Below, one piece after another: positions 34,499 to 45,355 of a stretch of 64,000 bases of DNA. Made by a program: the position numbers and the translations under genes. The notes below the pieces were generated by a model. It saw only the letters and a program-made list of their open reading frames with translations, was not told the DNA's origin and did not search any database. The stretch covers positions 189,933,857 to 189,997,856 of the forward strand of contig NC_057794.1 in the NCBI RefSeq assembly GCF_018294505.1, given 5' to 3'. This DNA comes from Triticum aestivum. Taxonomy: Eukaryota; Streptophyta; Magnoliopsida; Poales; Poaceae. How positions within the stretch are numbered: the stretch's first letter is position 1; every line of letters begins with the position of its first letter.

Positions 34499-37400
34499 GT
34501 GCTTGCTTTAACTTCGCGCTGTCAAATGTGGTTGCATGTTGCATATGGTGTCTAGCTTCTATTGCTTCCAATTTGGTTAAATTGCATCTGCTTAGTTTAC
34601 ACATTATACCTTTGATAATGACATGCCTTCCTGTTTTTGATACATACTACATATGTCTATTAACCATGTTCGTACATCAAACTAATGCTCTTTTGTATCC
34701 CTGGTCAATCACTTATGATGAGACAGTCACCCAAGTGGGTTACTGTGAGATGCCCTACTCATTTAAAGAGTGCAGTGTCATCCACCCCACATGATTCTCA
34801 AGAAACATCAAGGCTAAATGAAGATAGTCCACGTAGCTCTCTAGTTGATCACCGCAATTCCCCCACACCACCATCGCAGGTGCTTGCTCTTACTTGGCAG
34901 TGTGATATGTGGTTGCATGTTGCATATGGTGTCTACCTTGTAATGCTTCTAATTAGGGTAAATTGCATCTGCTTAGTTAACACATTATACCTATGAATAT
35001 GACATGCCTTCCTGTTTTTGCTACATACTACGTCTTTCTATTAACCATGTTCTTACATCAAACTACTTTTCTTGTGTATCCCTCATCAATGCTCCCAATT
35101 TGTTAAATTGCATCTCCTTAGCTTACACACTATACATGTGAATATGATACGCCTTCCTGTTTTTGGTACATACTACATCTGCCTATCACACCATGTTCTT
35201 ACATCAAACTACTGTTCTTGTGTATCCTGCGTCTATCACTTATGATGAGAGAGTCACGCGCGTGGGTTAATATGAGACGCAATACTCTTATAAAGAATGC
35301 AATTTCATCCTCTCCACGTGATTCTCAAGAAACAGCAAGCCTAAATGAAGATATTGAACGTAGCTCTGTACCTGAAGACTGCACTTCCCCTACACCACCA
35401 TCACAAGTGCTTGCTCTAACTTCACAGTGTGATGTGTGGTTGCATGTTGCATACGGTGTCTAGCTTGTAATGCTTCTAATTAGGGTAAATTGCATCTCCT
35501 TAGTTTACACACTATACCTGTGAATATGACATGCCTTCCTATTTTTGGTACACACTACATCTATGTGTTAACCTTGTTCTTACATGAAACTACCTCTCTT
35601 CTGTATCCTGCATCAATCACTTACGATGAGTCACCTTTATTCGTTGCATATTGCATATTATTTCTAGCCTGTTGCCATGTATTGCTTCTAATTTGGTCAA
35701 ATACATTTGTTAGGGCACCCTTTTAATTTGGCAGAGTGATATTGGTTTCATCTTTCATATGGTTTCTAGCTTGCATCGATTCTAACAAATTCAAGCACCT
35801 TGTGCTTAGTTTACACTTTATACATCATACATGTCAATATGTCATGTCGTCCTGTTTTTCATACATATTCCATCCTCCTTACATGAAAGTAGTGTTCGTC
35901 AGTATCATGCATCAATGAGTTTTGAAGAGCAAATTGTATTCCTTTTTCTTGTGGGTTTGACTTGACAAGGCAAAATCAAGAAAGAGGAAGGAAAAGTGTA
36001 AGGAAGGCGATGATGGTGGTCCTCTGCAGCAACGTAAACATAGCATTTGTACCGATTCTCCTTGTACTGATAGTGCATTACAAGGTCCAAGTATCCGCTC
36101 CCCTACTCCACCATCCCAGGTGCTTGCTCTAACTTGGCAGTGTGATATCTGGTGGCATGTTGCATATGGTGTCTAGCTCGTATTGCTCCTAATTAGTGTA
36201 AACTGCATCTGCTTAGCTTACACATGATACATGTGAATATGACACGCTTTCCTGTTTTTGGTACATACTATATTTGTCTATCACACCATGTTCTTGCATG
36301 AAACTACTCTTCTTGCGTATCCTGCATCAGTCACTTATGATGGGACACCTTTAAGTTGGCAGTGTGATATTGGTTTGCGTCTTGAATATGATTTCTAGCA
36401 TGTATTGCTTTTAGTTTGATGAACGCCACCAATGACGAGACAACTTTAACTTGGCAGAGTGATATTGATTGCACCTTCCATATGGTGTCTTGCAGTGTTT
36501 CTAATTTGTTGAAGTGCCTTCTGCTTAGTTACCACATCATAGGTGTGAATATGTCAAGCTGCCCATTTTTACATACATATTCCATCCTCGTATCATGACT
36601 TTGCCTTTCATCAGAGTAGTGTTCGTCAATATCATGCATGAATGAGTTCTGAAGAGCGAATGATATTCCTTTTTCTTGTCGGTATGACCTCACAATGCAA
36701 AATCAATAAATCTGAAGGAAATTGGGAAGGCATTGGATGATGGTGGTCCTTCCGAGCAATTGAAACGGAGGTTCTCTACAGATTCTACTCCGCCATCCTC
36801 CCAACAAGATTCGCAAGACAACGCAAGGCTAGACAGTCAACGTAGCTGTGTAGATGATGAGCACATCTCCCCTACTCCACCATCACACGTGCTTGCTTTA
36901 ACTTGGCACTATTATATGTGGTTGCATGTTGCGTATGATGTCTAGCTTGTATTGCTTCTAACTTTGTTGAATTGCATCTGCTTACTTTACACATAATGCC
37001 AGTGAATATGACATGTGTTCCTGTTTCTACATCAGACTACTATTCTTGCATATCCCGCATCAGTCACTTATGATAAGGCACCTTTAAGTCACCACTGTGA
37101 TATTGGTTGTGTCTTGCATATGATTTCTAGCATGTACTGCTTCTAATTTGTTGAAACGCCATACAGTTTGAACTTGGCAGAGTGATATTGGTTGCATCTT
37201 TCATATGGTGTCTAGCTTGCAGTGCTTCTAATTTGTTGAAATGCCTTCTGCTTACTTACCACATCATAGGTGTGAATATGTCACACCATCCTGTTTTTCA
37301 TACATATTCCATCCTCGCATCATGTGTTTGCCTTTCATCCGAGTAGTGTTCGTCAGTATCATGCATGAATGAGTTCTGAAGAGCGAATTTTATTCCTTTT

Positions 37401-38467
37401 TCTTATCGGTTTGACTTCACAATGCAAAATCATTATAGCTAAAGGAAATTAGTCCAGCAGTGGATGATGGTGGTCCTTCGAAGCAACTCAAATAGGGGGT
37501 CTCTACAGATACTACTCTGCCATCCTCCCAACAAGATTCACAAGACAACACAAGGCTGGACAATCAACGTAGTTGTGTAGATGATGAGCACATCTCCCCT
37601 ACTCCACCATCATAGGTGCTTTCTCTAACTTGACACTATTATATGTGGTTGCATGTTGCGTATGATGTCTAGCTTGTATTGCTTCTAACTTGAATTGCAT
37701 CTGCTTACCTTACACATAATGCTTGTGAATATGACACGTGTTCCTATTTTTAGAACATACGTGTACATGATGAGCACATCTCCCCTACTCCACCATCACA
37801 GGTGCTTGCTCTTACTTGGAACTGTTATACGTGGTTGTGTTTTCCGTATGATGTCTAGTTTGTATTGCTTCTGATTATGTTGAATTGCATCTGTGTAGCT
37901 TACAACTTATACTTGCAATGATCACTTACCCATAAGACACATTTAACTTGGGACTGTGATGTAGGTTGCATCTTGCATTGTCTTCTAGCGTGTACTGCTT
38001 CTAATTTCTTGAAATGGCACTTACGACGAGACACTTTTTACCTGATAGAGTGATATTGGTTGCATGTTCATATGGTGCCTAGCTTTCATTTCTTACAATT
38101 TTGTTCAAATGCCTTCCGCTTACTATTTTTTCATACATATTCCATCCTCCTATCGTACGTGTGAATATGAAACGCTGTCTTTTTCTGTATATATTCCATC
38201 CTCCTATCATGTGCTTGCCTTACATCAAAGTAGTGTTCGTCTGTATCATGCATCAACCAGTTATGCAGAGCTAATTTTATTCATCTTCTTGTGGTTTTGA
38301 CTTCATAAGGCAATATCAGAAAATACGAAGGAAAAGAGTAAGTTAGGGTTGGTGGTCCTCCGCACCGACGCAAACAGAGACTCTCTAGATTTTCCACTGC
38401 TACTGCTAATGAAATTGAAGTCCCAAGTCTACATGAAGAGTTCATCTCCCGTACTCCACCATCGCAG
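34326..38467 (+). repeat. Tandem array of eight duplicated exon-intron modules
   Basis: Each module ends in an exon encoding (S)PTPPSQ or a variant, followed by an intron starting GTGCTTGCT and continuing GCATGTTGCATATGGTGTCT. Exon ends are 34498, 34879, 35406, 36119, 36888, 37615, 37801 and 38467. Two exon types are visible. Type 1 (the first three) contains SSxPxDSQETxxLNED. Type 2 (35970-36119, 36697-36888, 37424-37615, a fragment to 37801, 38310-38467) begins AKS and contains DDGGPxxQxKR. The module ending 37615 has TAG stops, and several acceptors are lost (for example at 35262 and 36696). Confidence 0.75.
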
Positions 38468-39038
38468 GTGCTTGCTCTAAGTTGAGAGTGTGATAATTGG
38501 TTTCATGTTGCATATGTTGTTTAGCCTGTATTTCTTCTATTTTGATTAAATTGCACCTGCTGAGTTTATATGTTATACATGTGCATATGACAGGGCTTTC
38601 TGTGTCTAGAATACACTGTATCTATCTATCATACCATGTTCTTACATCAAAGTACTGTTGTTATGTATCCCGCATCAGTCACTCATGATTGGACGCTTTT
38701 AACATGGCAGTTTGATAGTGGTTGCATCTTGCATTGATTTCTACATTGTACTGCTTCTAATTTCTCAAATTGCCACTTATGACAAGACACTTTTAACTTG
38801 GCAGAGTAATATTGGTTGCATCTTTCATATGGTTTCTAGCTTGCATTACTTCTATTTTCTTGAAAATCCTTCTGCTTAGTTTGCACATCATAGCTCTGAA
38901 TATGTCATGTCGTCCTGTTTTTCTTACATATTCCATCCTCATACCGTTGTCTTACATCAAAGTATTGCTTGTCTGTATTATGCATCAATGAGTTCTGAAG
39001 AGTGATTTTATTCTTTTGTGTTGTGGGTACATCTTGAC

Positions 39039-41305
39039 ATGGCAAAGTCAAAAAAGAGCAAGGACAATAATATAGTAGGGAGTGTTGTTACTCATCGGGT
39101 GAAACGGAAAAGGTTCTGCCATCAAGATTCTGCTGGTACTTATAGTGCAGTAGAAGGTCCAAGTCCACCGGCTAAATCTACAAACACAGTATCATCTGCT
39201 CCACCAGCTGCAGCATCCGCTTCAACTGTACCGGCATCTCAACCAGTTACTCATTCGTTTGCTCCGGAACTGGCCAGTTCCCAAGCTGCCTTCACACCTA
39301 ACACTACTTCCGAAGCACTGCTGACACAACAGGACTTGGCAAGATCAGATGAACCTCATGAGCATCAACACCAAGACGGTACCTGACCAAGTCAAGTTGC
39401 AGTTGCATGCTCCTTTATATGTACTCTCACAGTTTGATGTTCACTAACAGTTTCCATATTCGTTGTTGAACTAGCACCACGGCGCAAGCGGAAACAGACA
39501 TCAGGGATAATGCTTGATAGCTTAACAAAATCTAAAGGAGGAAGAATGGAGATCCATTTTGAGGCAGGTTTAAAAAGGCCACGTGATGCTACAGAGTCAG
39601 CCAAGTTAGTATCACAGGCAGCAGTTGCCGTTAGGTGTCATGCACGTGTGCTCCCAACGTGGATGCAGTACAGGAATGAGAAAGACAATACCCAGTTTAA
39701 CACCTTCCTTGACCATTTATCCGTAAGTAATGTTATTCATCGCAATTCGTAATATTGTCTTGCTCTGTCCCATACTTTCTAGCTTCCTCCTAATAAGACT
39801 CACATTCTTTTTTCAACAGGTGAGGTTCAAGTTGGATCCAAAAGATGATGCAACTAAACATGCATGCACTCATGTTTTTCAGTCTGCTCTGCGACAGTAT
39901 CGGTACCACCTTAGAAAATCTCACTTTGAAGGCAAGGCTAACAATGAAATCGCCCAAACATCTCCAGTGGAATATATTACAGATGAAGACTGGACAACCC
40001 TCGTTAAACACTGGTCTGATCCAAAGTATCAGGTAGGCTATATGTATTTGATCAGACCACATATTGAACTTGTATTTATGTATGTGCCTTGCAAGTGTAT
40101 CTTCTTCTAGGCTAACTGTCTGAAGAACAAAACCAACCGTTCTAAAGTGAAATTCCAACAGACAACATGATCTCGTAGCTATATTGCACACTGCGAGGCT
40201 CTTGTAAATAGCTGCTACTTCCTTCTTTTTTTGTGCCATATTAGCGTATCTATATTGACTTGTTCCAAATACAGAGGAAAGCCCATGCGGACCAAAAAGA
40301 ACCTGAACCGAATGCAGTGCAAATCTTCAAGGATTGCCACACCAGCAAGATGAAGGGCATGAGCACTCCAGTTCAAGCCGCTGTTGTAAGTCCTTACTCC
40401 TCCTGCCTTGAACTAATTGGTACTATGATGTGTTCATTTAACTACTTGGTTTGCAGCCAATGTCAGTTACTCTGTTCACGTTTATTCACAGTTGTCTTAA
40501 CGTATCATTTCACCTTACATGGTTTAAAATATATGAAGGATATTCTTTTGGTCTTGATCTGTAATCTAGTTGTTATGTTCACGTGCGCACACAATGATAA
40601 AATAGCTTGTTTGTTTTATATCTGTTTGCCCATGATATGAATGATGTCATACTATGTTCATCCTACTTTAAACCATGTCTCTTTATCCTTAGATGCCAAC
40701 GAATGTGAGGAAATAGACAATACAGTAGGCATGCTACATGGACATATGTTCCGAAAGTGATTTTATTATGTAGTTGGCACTACAATACATGCTAATGTAT
40801 TACAGTAGTTCACCAAAATAAGTTATGTATAAACATTTAACCTACTTTGTTTGTTTTTGTATCATTAGTAACTTATCTGGTACACTAATCTACAAGTTCA
40901 AACTTTCAGGAAGCTATGGAACAAATGATTGAACAACCACAACCACCTGAAGGTGACGAGGCTACTACAGGCACAATGTCACCTCTTGTTGCAGTTCGTC
41001 AGTATCTCTCCACTAACAGTGCAAAAAGCACGCTCCTGCATAATTCTGGGTTGGTTGTCAAGGTAACCTCGTCCAAATTGCCTACTGAACAAAATCTTCC
41101 TGCTAGACAGAGTGATATATATGTGCTCCAGACACAAGTCCAATCCCTAATGGACGTTGTTTCGGAAACAAGAATAGTGGTTGAGAAATGTCTTCAAGAT
41201 ATGAATGGTTTTGAAACCAGACTATCAGACATTTGCTTCGTTGTTCAAGAGCAATGGCGGAAAAAAGGTGGAGATCATGCTGCTCCATCAGATTCTACAG
41301 CCTGA
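39039..41305 (+). CDS. CACTA-2 Ptta/En/Spm-like transposase accessory protein, intact, ~435 aa
   Basis: Five exons stay in frame: 39039-39378, 39475-39722, 39820-40032, 40275-40385 and 40910-41305 (TGA). Introns are GT-AG. The first exon is homologous to the type 2 modules of the upstream array. At its start the usual acceptor AAG|GCA has become ATGGCA, giving an in-frame start codon. The N-terminus is basic (AKSKKSKDNN, HRVKRKRF), followed by a Pro/Ala/Ser-rich linker. Exons 2-4 carry a Ptta/En/Spm-like region (GGRMEIHFEAGLKRPRD, VLPTWMQYRNEKDNTQFNTF, and VRFKLDPKD across the junction at 39820), with FKDCHTSKMKGM as the typical end. The last exon has a heptad-like segment (DIYVLQTQVQSLMDVVSETR) that may dimerise. 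Expected role: binding CACTA-2 ends in the nucleus. Family assignment is by pattern. Confidence 0.8.
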
Positions 41306-41519
41306 AACATTAGCACTCAGGTCAAATGATCTGTGCTTCTATACATCTGATGGTGCTTTTATCTGGAAGGACTGTAAACTTTATGCCAACAGGCCTTTTG
41401 TTGTATGGTTGGAGTTTATTTTGTTGTGATACAACATTTATGATGCTGCCTCAGGCTGTAGTAATTACGACGCTATTTTTGTATAGTGTAGGTTTATCTT
41501 AGTAATGTATTCGGCCGAA

Positions 41520-43027
41520 AGCTTCGTAGGATCCCAACATGCCAACATTCGTTGGGCCCATTCCAATTGGGCTAAAAACGATTACGGGCCGAAATTGGCA
41601 TGTAGCCCACTAAAAATATCTGGGCCTAAATCAGCATAAGCTTTCATATTTTTCTGGTAGGCATGTGCCCATAGTGGGCCTTTAACAGGCCTAAACAAAT
41701 TTTGGGCCCTCAGTAAAAATAGGCCGTTTAGAGGTGTAAATATCTCGAGCCCATAAAAAACATGGGCCTTTAATAGAACAAAAGTGAGATTGGGCCCTGA
41801 TTGTGCCAAATAACCCACTGGACTTAGCAGGCCGAAATGGTGGCCCATTTACGATGCGGATCTTTAACAGGCCGAAATTCGGACGGGCCGTAAATGCGCC
41901 GACCTAATACGCAGGCCTTTAACAGGCCGGAACTTCGGTCGGCCTAGATTATCGTCATTTTATATGGGCCGTTAATGGGCCCGATATGACGTTGGGCCAC
42001 ATATGGCCCATGGTTTACGTCCGGCGTTAACAGGCCGAAAATGACAACAGGCCGAAAGTGGCCCAAAGCTATAGTGGGCCTCTAACAGGCCAAATGTCAG
42101 ACATGGCCGAATATGACCCAAATCCTTCATGGTCGTTTATGGGCCAAAAGTTTTGATGGCCTGTAAATGGGCCCAAATGAAGCCGGACCTTTAACAGGCC
42201 GGAAATACACCGGGTCGTAATTCGGCCCAATTACTTAGCAGACTATTAACGGGCCAGAAGTGACCACTGGCCACGTTGATGACAAGTTTAGGACAGGTCG
42301 TTGATGGGCCAATTTGATAGAGAATGTTGGGCCTTTAGCTGGGCCGGCCCATTATGGCCTGTAGAATCTTATGGGCCTTTAGCTGGGCCGGCCCATTGTG
42401 GTCCGCAAAATCTTGTGGGCCTTTAGCTGGGCCGGCCCATTATGGTCTGCAAAACCGTGTGGGCCTTTAGCTGGGCTAGCCCATTTGGTCTGCTAAATTT
42501 TGTGGGCCTTTAGCTGGGCCGACCCATTATGGTCCGCTAAATCTTATGGGCCTTTGGTTGGGCCGGCCCATTTAAACTTTGTGGGCCACTTTTGGGCCGG
42601 TCCACGTGTCAATACATCATAGGCCCATCTCGACCGTTGGATGAGTGACACCTGTGCCAACTCGGAGCTGACGCGTGGATCCGTTAGCCAATGAGAATTT
42701 TACACGTGGAAACTCAGCATTGGTCGTGGCCGTTAACGGGTTATCGGATCCAAAATCCGACCCGATAGCTTAACGGTGTTCCGTTACGGTGGATGCCACA
42801 TGTCGGTCACCCTTGACGAAAGCACTTATGTGACGCGCGATTTATCGTCATGGAAGTGGACACTTCCGTGATGATAATTTGGGCAATGTCATGGAACACT
42901 TCTACGACAACACAGGTATGACTATCTTGATTCTGTCATAAATTTGTCATGGATGTACATGCATGACAGAAAACGCGACCTACTGTGACAAACATGTATC
43001 ATCACGGAAGTGTATTTTTTTGTAGTG
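41520..43027. repeat. CACTA-2 right subterminal region
   Basis: 41520-42330 carries many AACAGGCCGAAA and TGGGCC words, mostly spaced by ~20-40 bp. 42600-43027 has repeated CACTTCCGTGATGAT words (42867 and, inverted, 42998). No gene lies in this stretch. Confidence 0.8.
42329..42590 (+). repeat. 44-bp tandem repeat, six copies
   Basis: GGGCCTTTAGCTGGGCC begins at 42329, 42373, 42417, 42461, 42503 and 42548. Each is followed by GGCCCATTATGGTC or a variant, so every unit contains the palindrome GGGCCGGCCC (or a mutated form). Confidence 0.9.
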
Positions 43028-45355
43028 AAGCTTTATGTTCTAACTCAAGAGGCAAATGACAAGCTTTTACATAAACCATTTTATAAGGATACATACCCAT
43101 AGGATTTTTATATGTTGTTCTATAAGCCCAAAGTGCATCATCTAATTTCTTATACCAATTCTTCTGGGACCTATTGACAGTCTTTTGTAAAATTTATTTT
43201 ACTTCTCTATTGATAAGTTCAACTTGACCCCTAGACTAAGGATGATAGGGTGATGCAATTCTATGGTTAACATGATACTTGGCAAGCATTTTATGGAAAG
43301 CACCATGAATAATGTGTGAACCACCATCAGTCATTAAATATCTAGGGACTCCAAACCTTGGGAAAATAACTTCTTTAAGCATTTTAATAGAGGTGTTGTG
43401 ATCAGCACTACTAGTTGGAATAGCTTCTACCCACTTAGTAACATAATCAACAGCAACCAAAATATGAGTATACCATTAGAGGAAGCAAAAGGTCCCATAT
43501 AATCAAATCCCCAAACATCAAATGGTTCAACAGCAAGTGAATAATTCATAGGCATTTCTTGACGATTACTAATATTACCTATTATTTGACATTCATCACA
43601 AGATAAGACGAACTTACGGGCATCCTTGAAGAGAGTAGGCCAATAAAACCTAGATTGCAATACCTTGTGAGCAGTTCTGTCTGCCGCATGATGTCCTCCA
43701 TAAGCTTCGGAGTGACATTTCTGTAGGATTTGTTCCTGTTCATGCTCAGGTACACAACGTCTAATAATACCACCTACTCCTTCTTTATAAAGATGTGGGT
43801 CATCCCAAAAGTAATGTCTTAAATCATAAAAGAATTTTTCTTTTGTTGGTATGTAAAGCTAGGGGGTATGTATTTAGCAACAATATAATTATCATAGTTA
43901 GCATACCAAGGTGTACTATTAGAAACATTTATTACAGCTAATTGCTCATCAGGAAAACTATCATCAATATGAAGTGGGTCATCAAGAACATTCTCCAACC
44001 TAGACAGGTTATCAGCTACGGGGTTCTCCTCTCCTTTTCTATCAGTGATATGCAAATAAATTCTTGTAACAAGAGAACCCATCGAATAAGCCTAGGTTTG
44101 GCATCTTTCTTTTCAATAAGATACTTTATTGCAACATGATCAGTGTGAACTATTACTTTTGAATCTACAATATAGGATCTAAACTTATCACAAGCAAACA
44201 CCACTCCTAGAAATTCTTTTTCAATAGTAGCATAATTTCTTTGTACACTATCTAGAGTTTTACTTGCGTAGTGAATAACATTCAGTTTCTTATCAACTCA
44301 TTGTCCTAGAACAGCACCAACAGCATAATCACTAGCATCACACATAATTTCAAAATGTAATTTCCAATCAGGTGGTTGAAAAATAGGTGTAGAAATTAAG
44401 GTTTTCTTGAGTGTTTCGAAGGATTCTAAACAATCATTATCAAAAACAAAAGGAATATCCTTTTGCAAAATATTTGTAAGAGGCCTAGAAATTTTAGAAA
44501 AGTCTTTGATAAATCTCCTATAGAAACCAGCATGACCAAGGAAACTATGAATACATTTGATATCTTTAGGACATGGCATTTTATCAATTGCATCAACCTT
44601 AGCTTTGTCCCGCTCAATACCTCTTTCAAAAAATTTATGGCCCAAAACAATGCCTTCGTTAACCATAAAGTGGCACTTCTCCCATTCAAGACAAGATTTG
44701 TTTGCACACATCTCTACAAAACTCGATCAAGATTGCTTAAACAACATCAAAAGACTTCCCATAAACAGAAAAGTCATCCATGAAATCCTCAACAATCTTT
44801 TCACAAAAGTCAGAGAATATAGCAGTCATACATCTTTGAAAGGTAGCAGGTGCATTGCATAAACCAAAAGGCATACATCTGTAAGGATAAGTTCCAAAAG
44901 GAGAAGTAAAAATGGTATTTTCTTGATCAGGTTGAGAAACAGGTATTTGTTTAAAACCAGAATATCCATCAAGGAAGCAAAAATGTGTGTGCTTAGATAA
45001 TCTTTCTAGCGTTTGACCAATAAAAGGCAGAGGGTAATGATATTTTCTAGTTGCTTTGTTTAATTTTCTAAAATCAATTATCACTCTATATCATGTAACA
45101 ATTCTTTGTGGAATAAGTTGATTCTTATCATTAGGAACAACAGTAATACCTCCTTTCTTAGGGACACAATGGATAGGACTTGCCCATCTACTATCAGCTA
45201 TAGGATAGATTATACCTGCTTCCAGAATATTTAATATTTCCGTTCTTACCACTTCTTTCATCTTTGGATTTAACCGACGTTGGTGATCAACAACGGTTTT
45301 AGCATAAGGTTCCATATTAATCTTGTGCTGACATAGAGTGGGACTAATGCCCTTA
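43028..45355 (-). pseudogene. Athila-like gypsy pol: reverse transcriptase, RNase H, integrase (degenerate)
   Basis: Read on the minus strand, the order is: reverse transcriptase N-part (45355-45091; GIIYPIADSRWASP), RT core (45084-44737; FLDGYSGFKQ and the FMDD active-site box), RT thumb and RNase H (44711-44016; [31 protein letters not shown]), linker ([11 protein letters not shown] near 44020), integrase zinc-binding region (about 43690-43560; SRFYWPTLFKDA, CDECQ) and integrase core (43460-43236; DYVTKWVEAIP, FGVPRYLMTDGG). The C-terminal end is cut by CACTA-2. There are nonsense codons (about 45091, 44737 and 44295) and at least one frameshift near 44720, so it is not functional. Confidence 0.85.

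Larger units (their letters stand above)
33493..43027 (+). mobile_element. CACTA-2, right portion of a CACTA transposon
   Basis: The right terminus at 43027 reads ACTTCCGTGATGA..-type sequence inverted: GGAAGTGTATTTTTTTGTAGTG, that is, CACTACAAAAAAATAC on the other strand. It is preceded by about 1.4 kb of GGGCC-rich subterminal DNA. It interrupts antisense gypsy pol at 43028, so AAG (43028-43030) would be the right target-site copy. No matching CACTACAAAAAAATAC left end was found, so the left limit given is just the first exon. Confidence 0.8.

Noticed and set aside
42329..42590. CRISPR-like regular repeat
   Set aside because: The 44-bp units are contiguous tandem repeats without unique spacers, in a plant transposon end.
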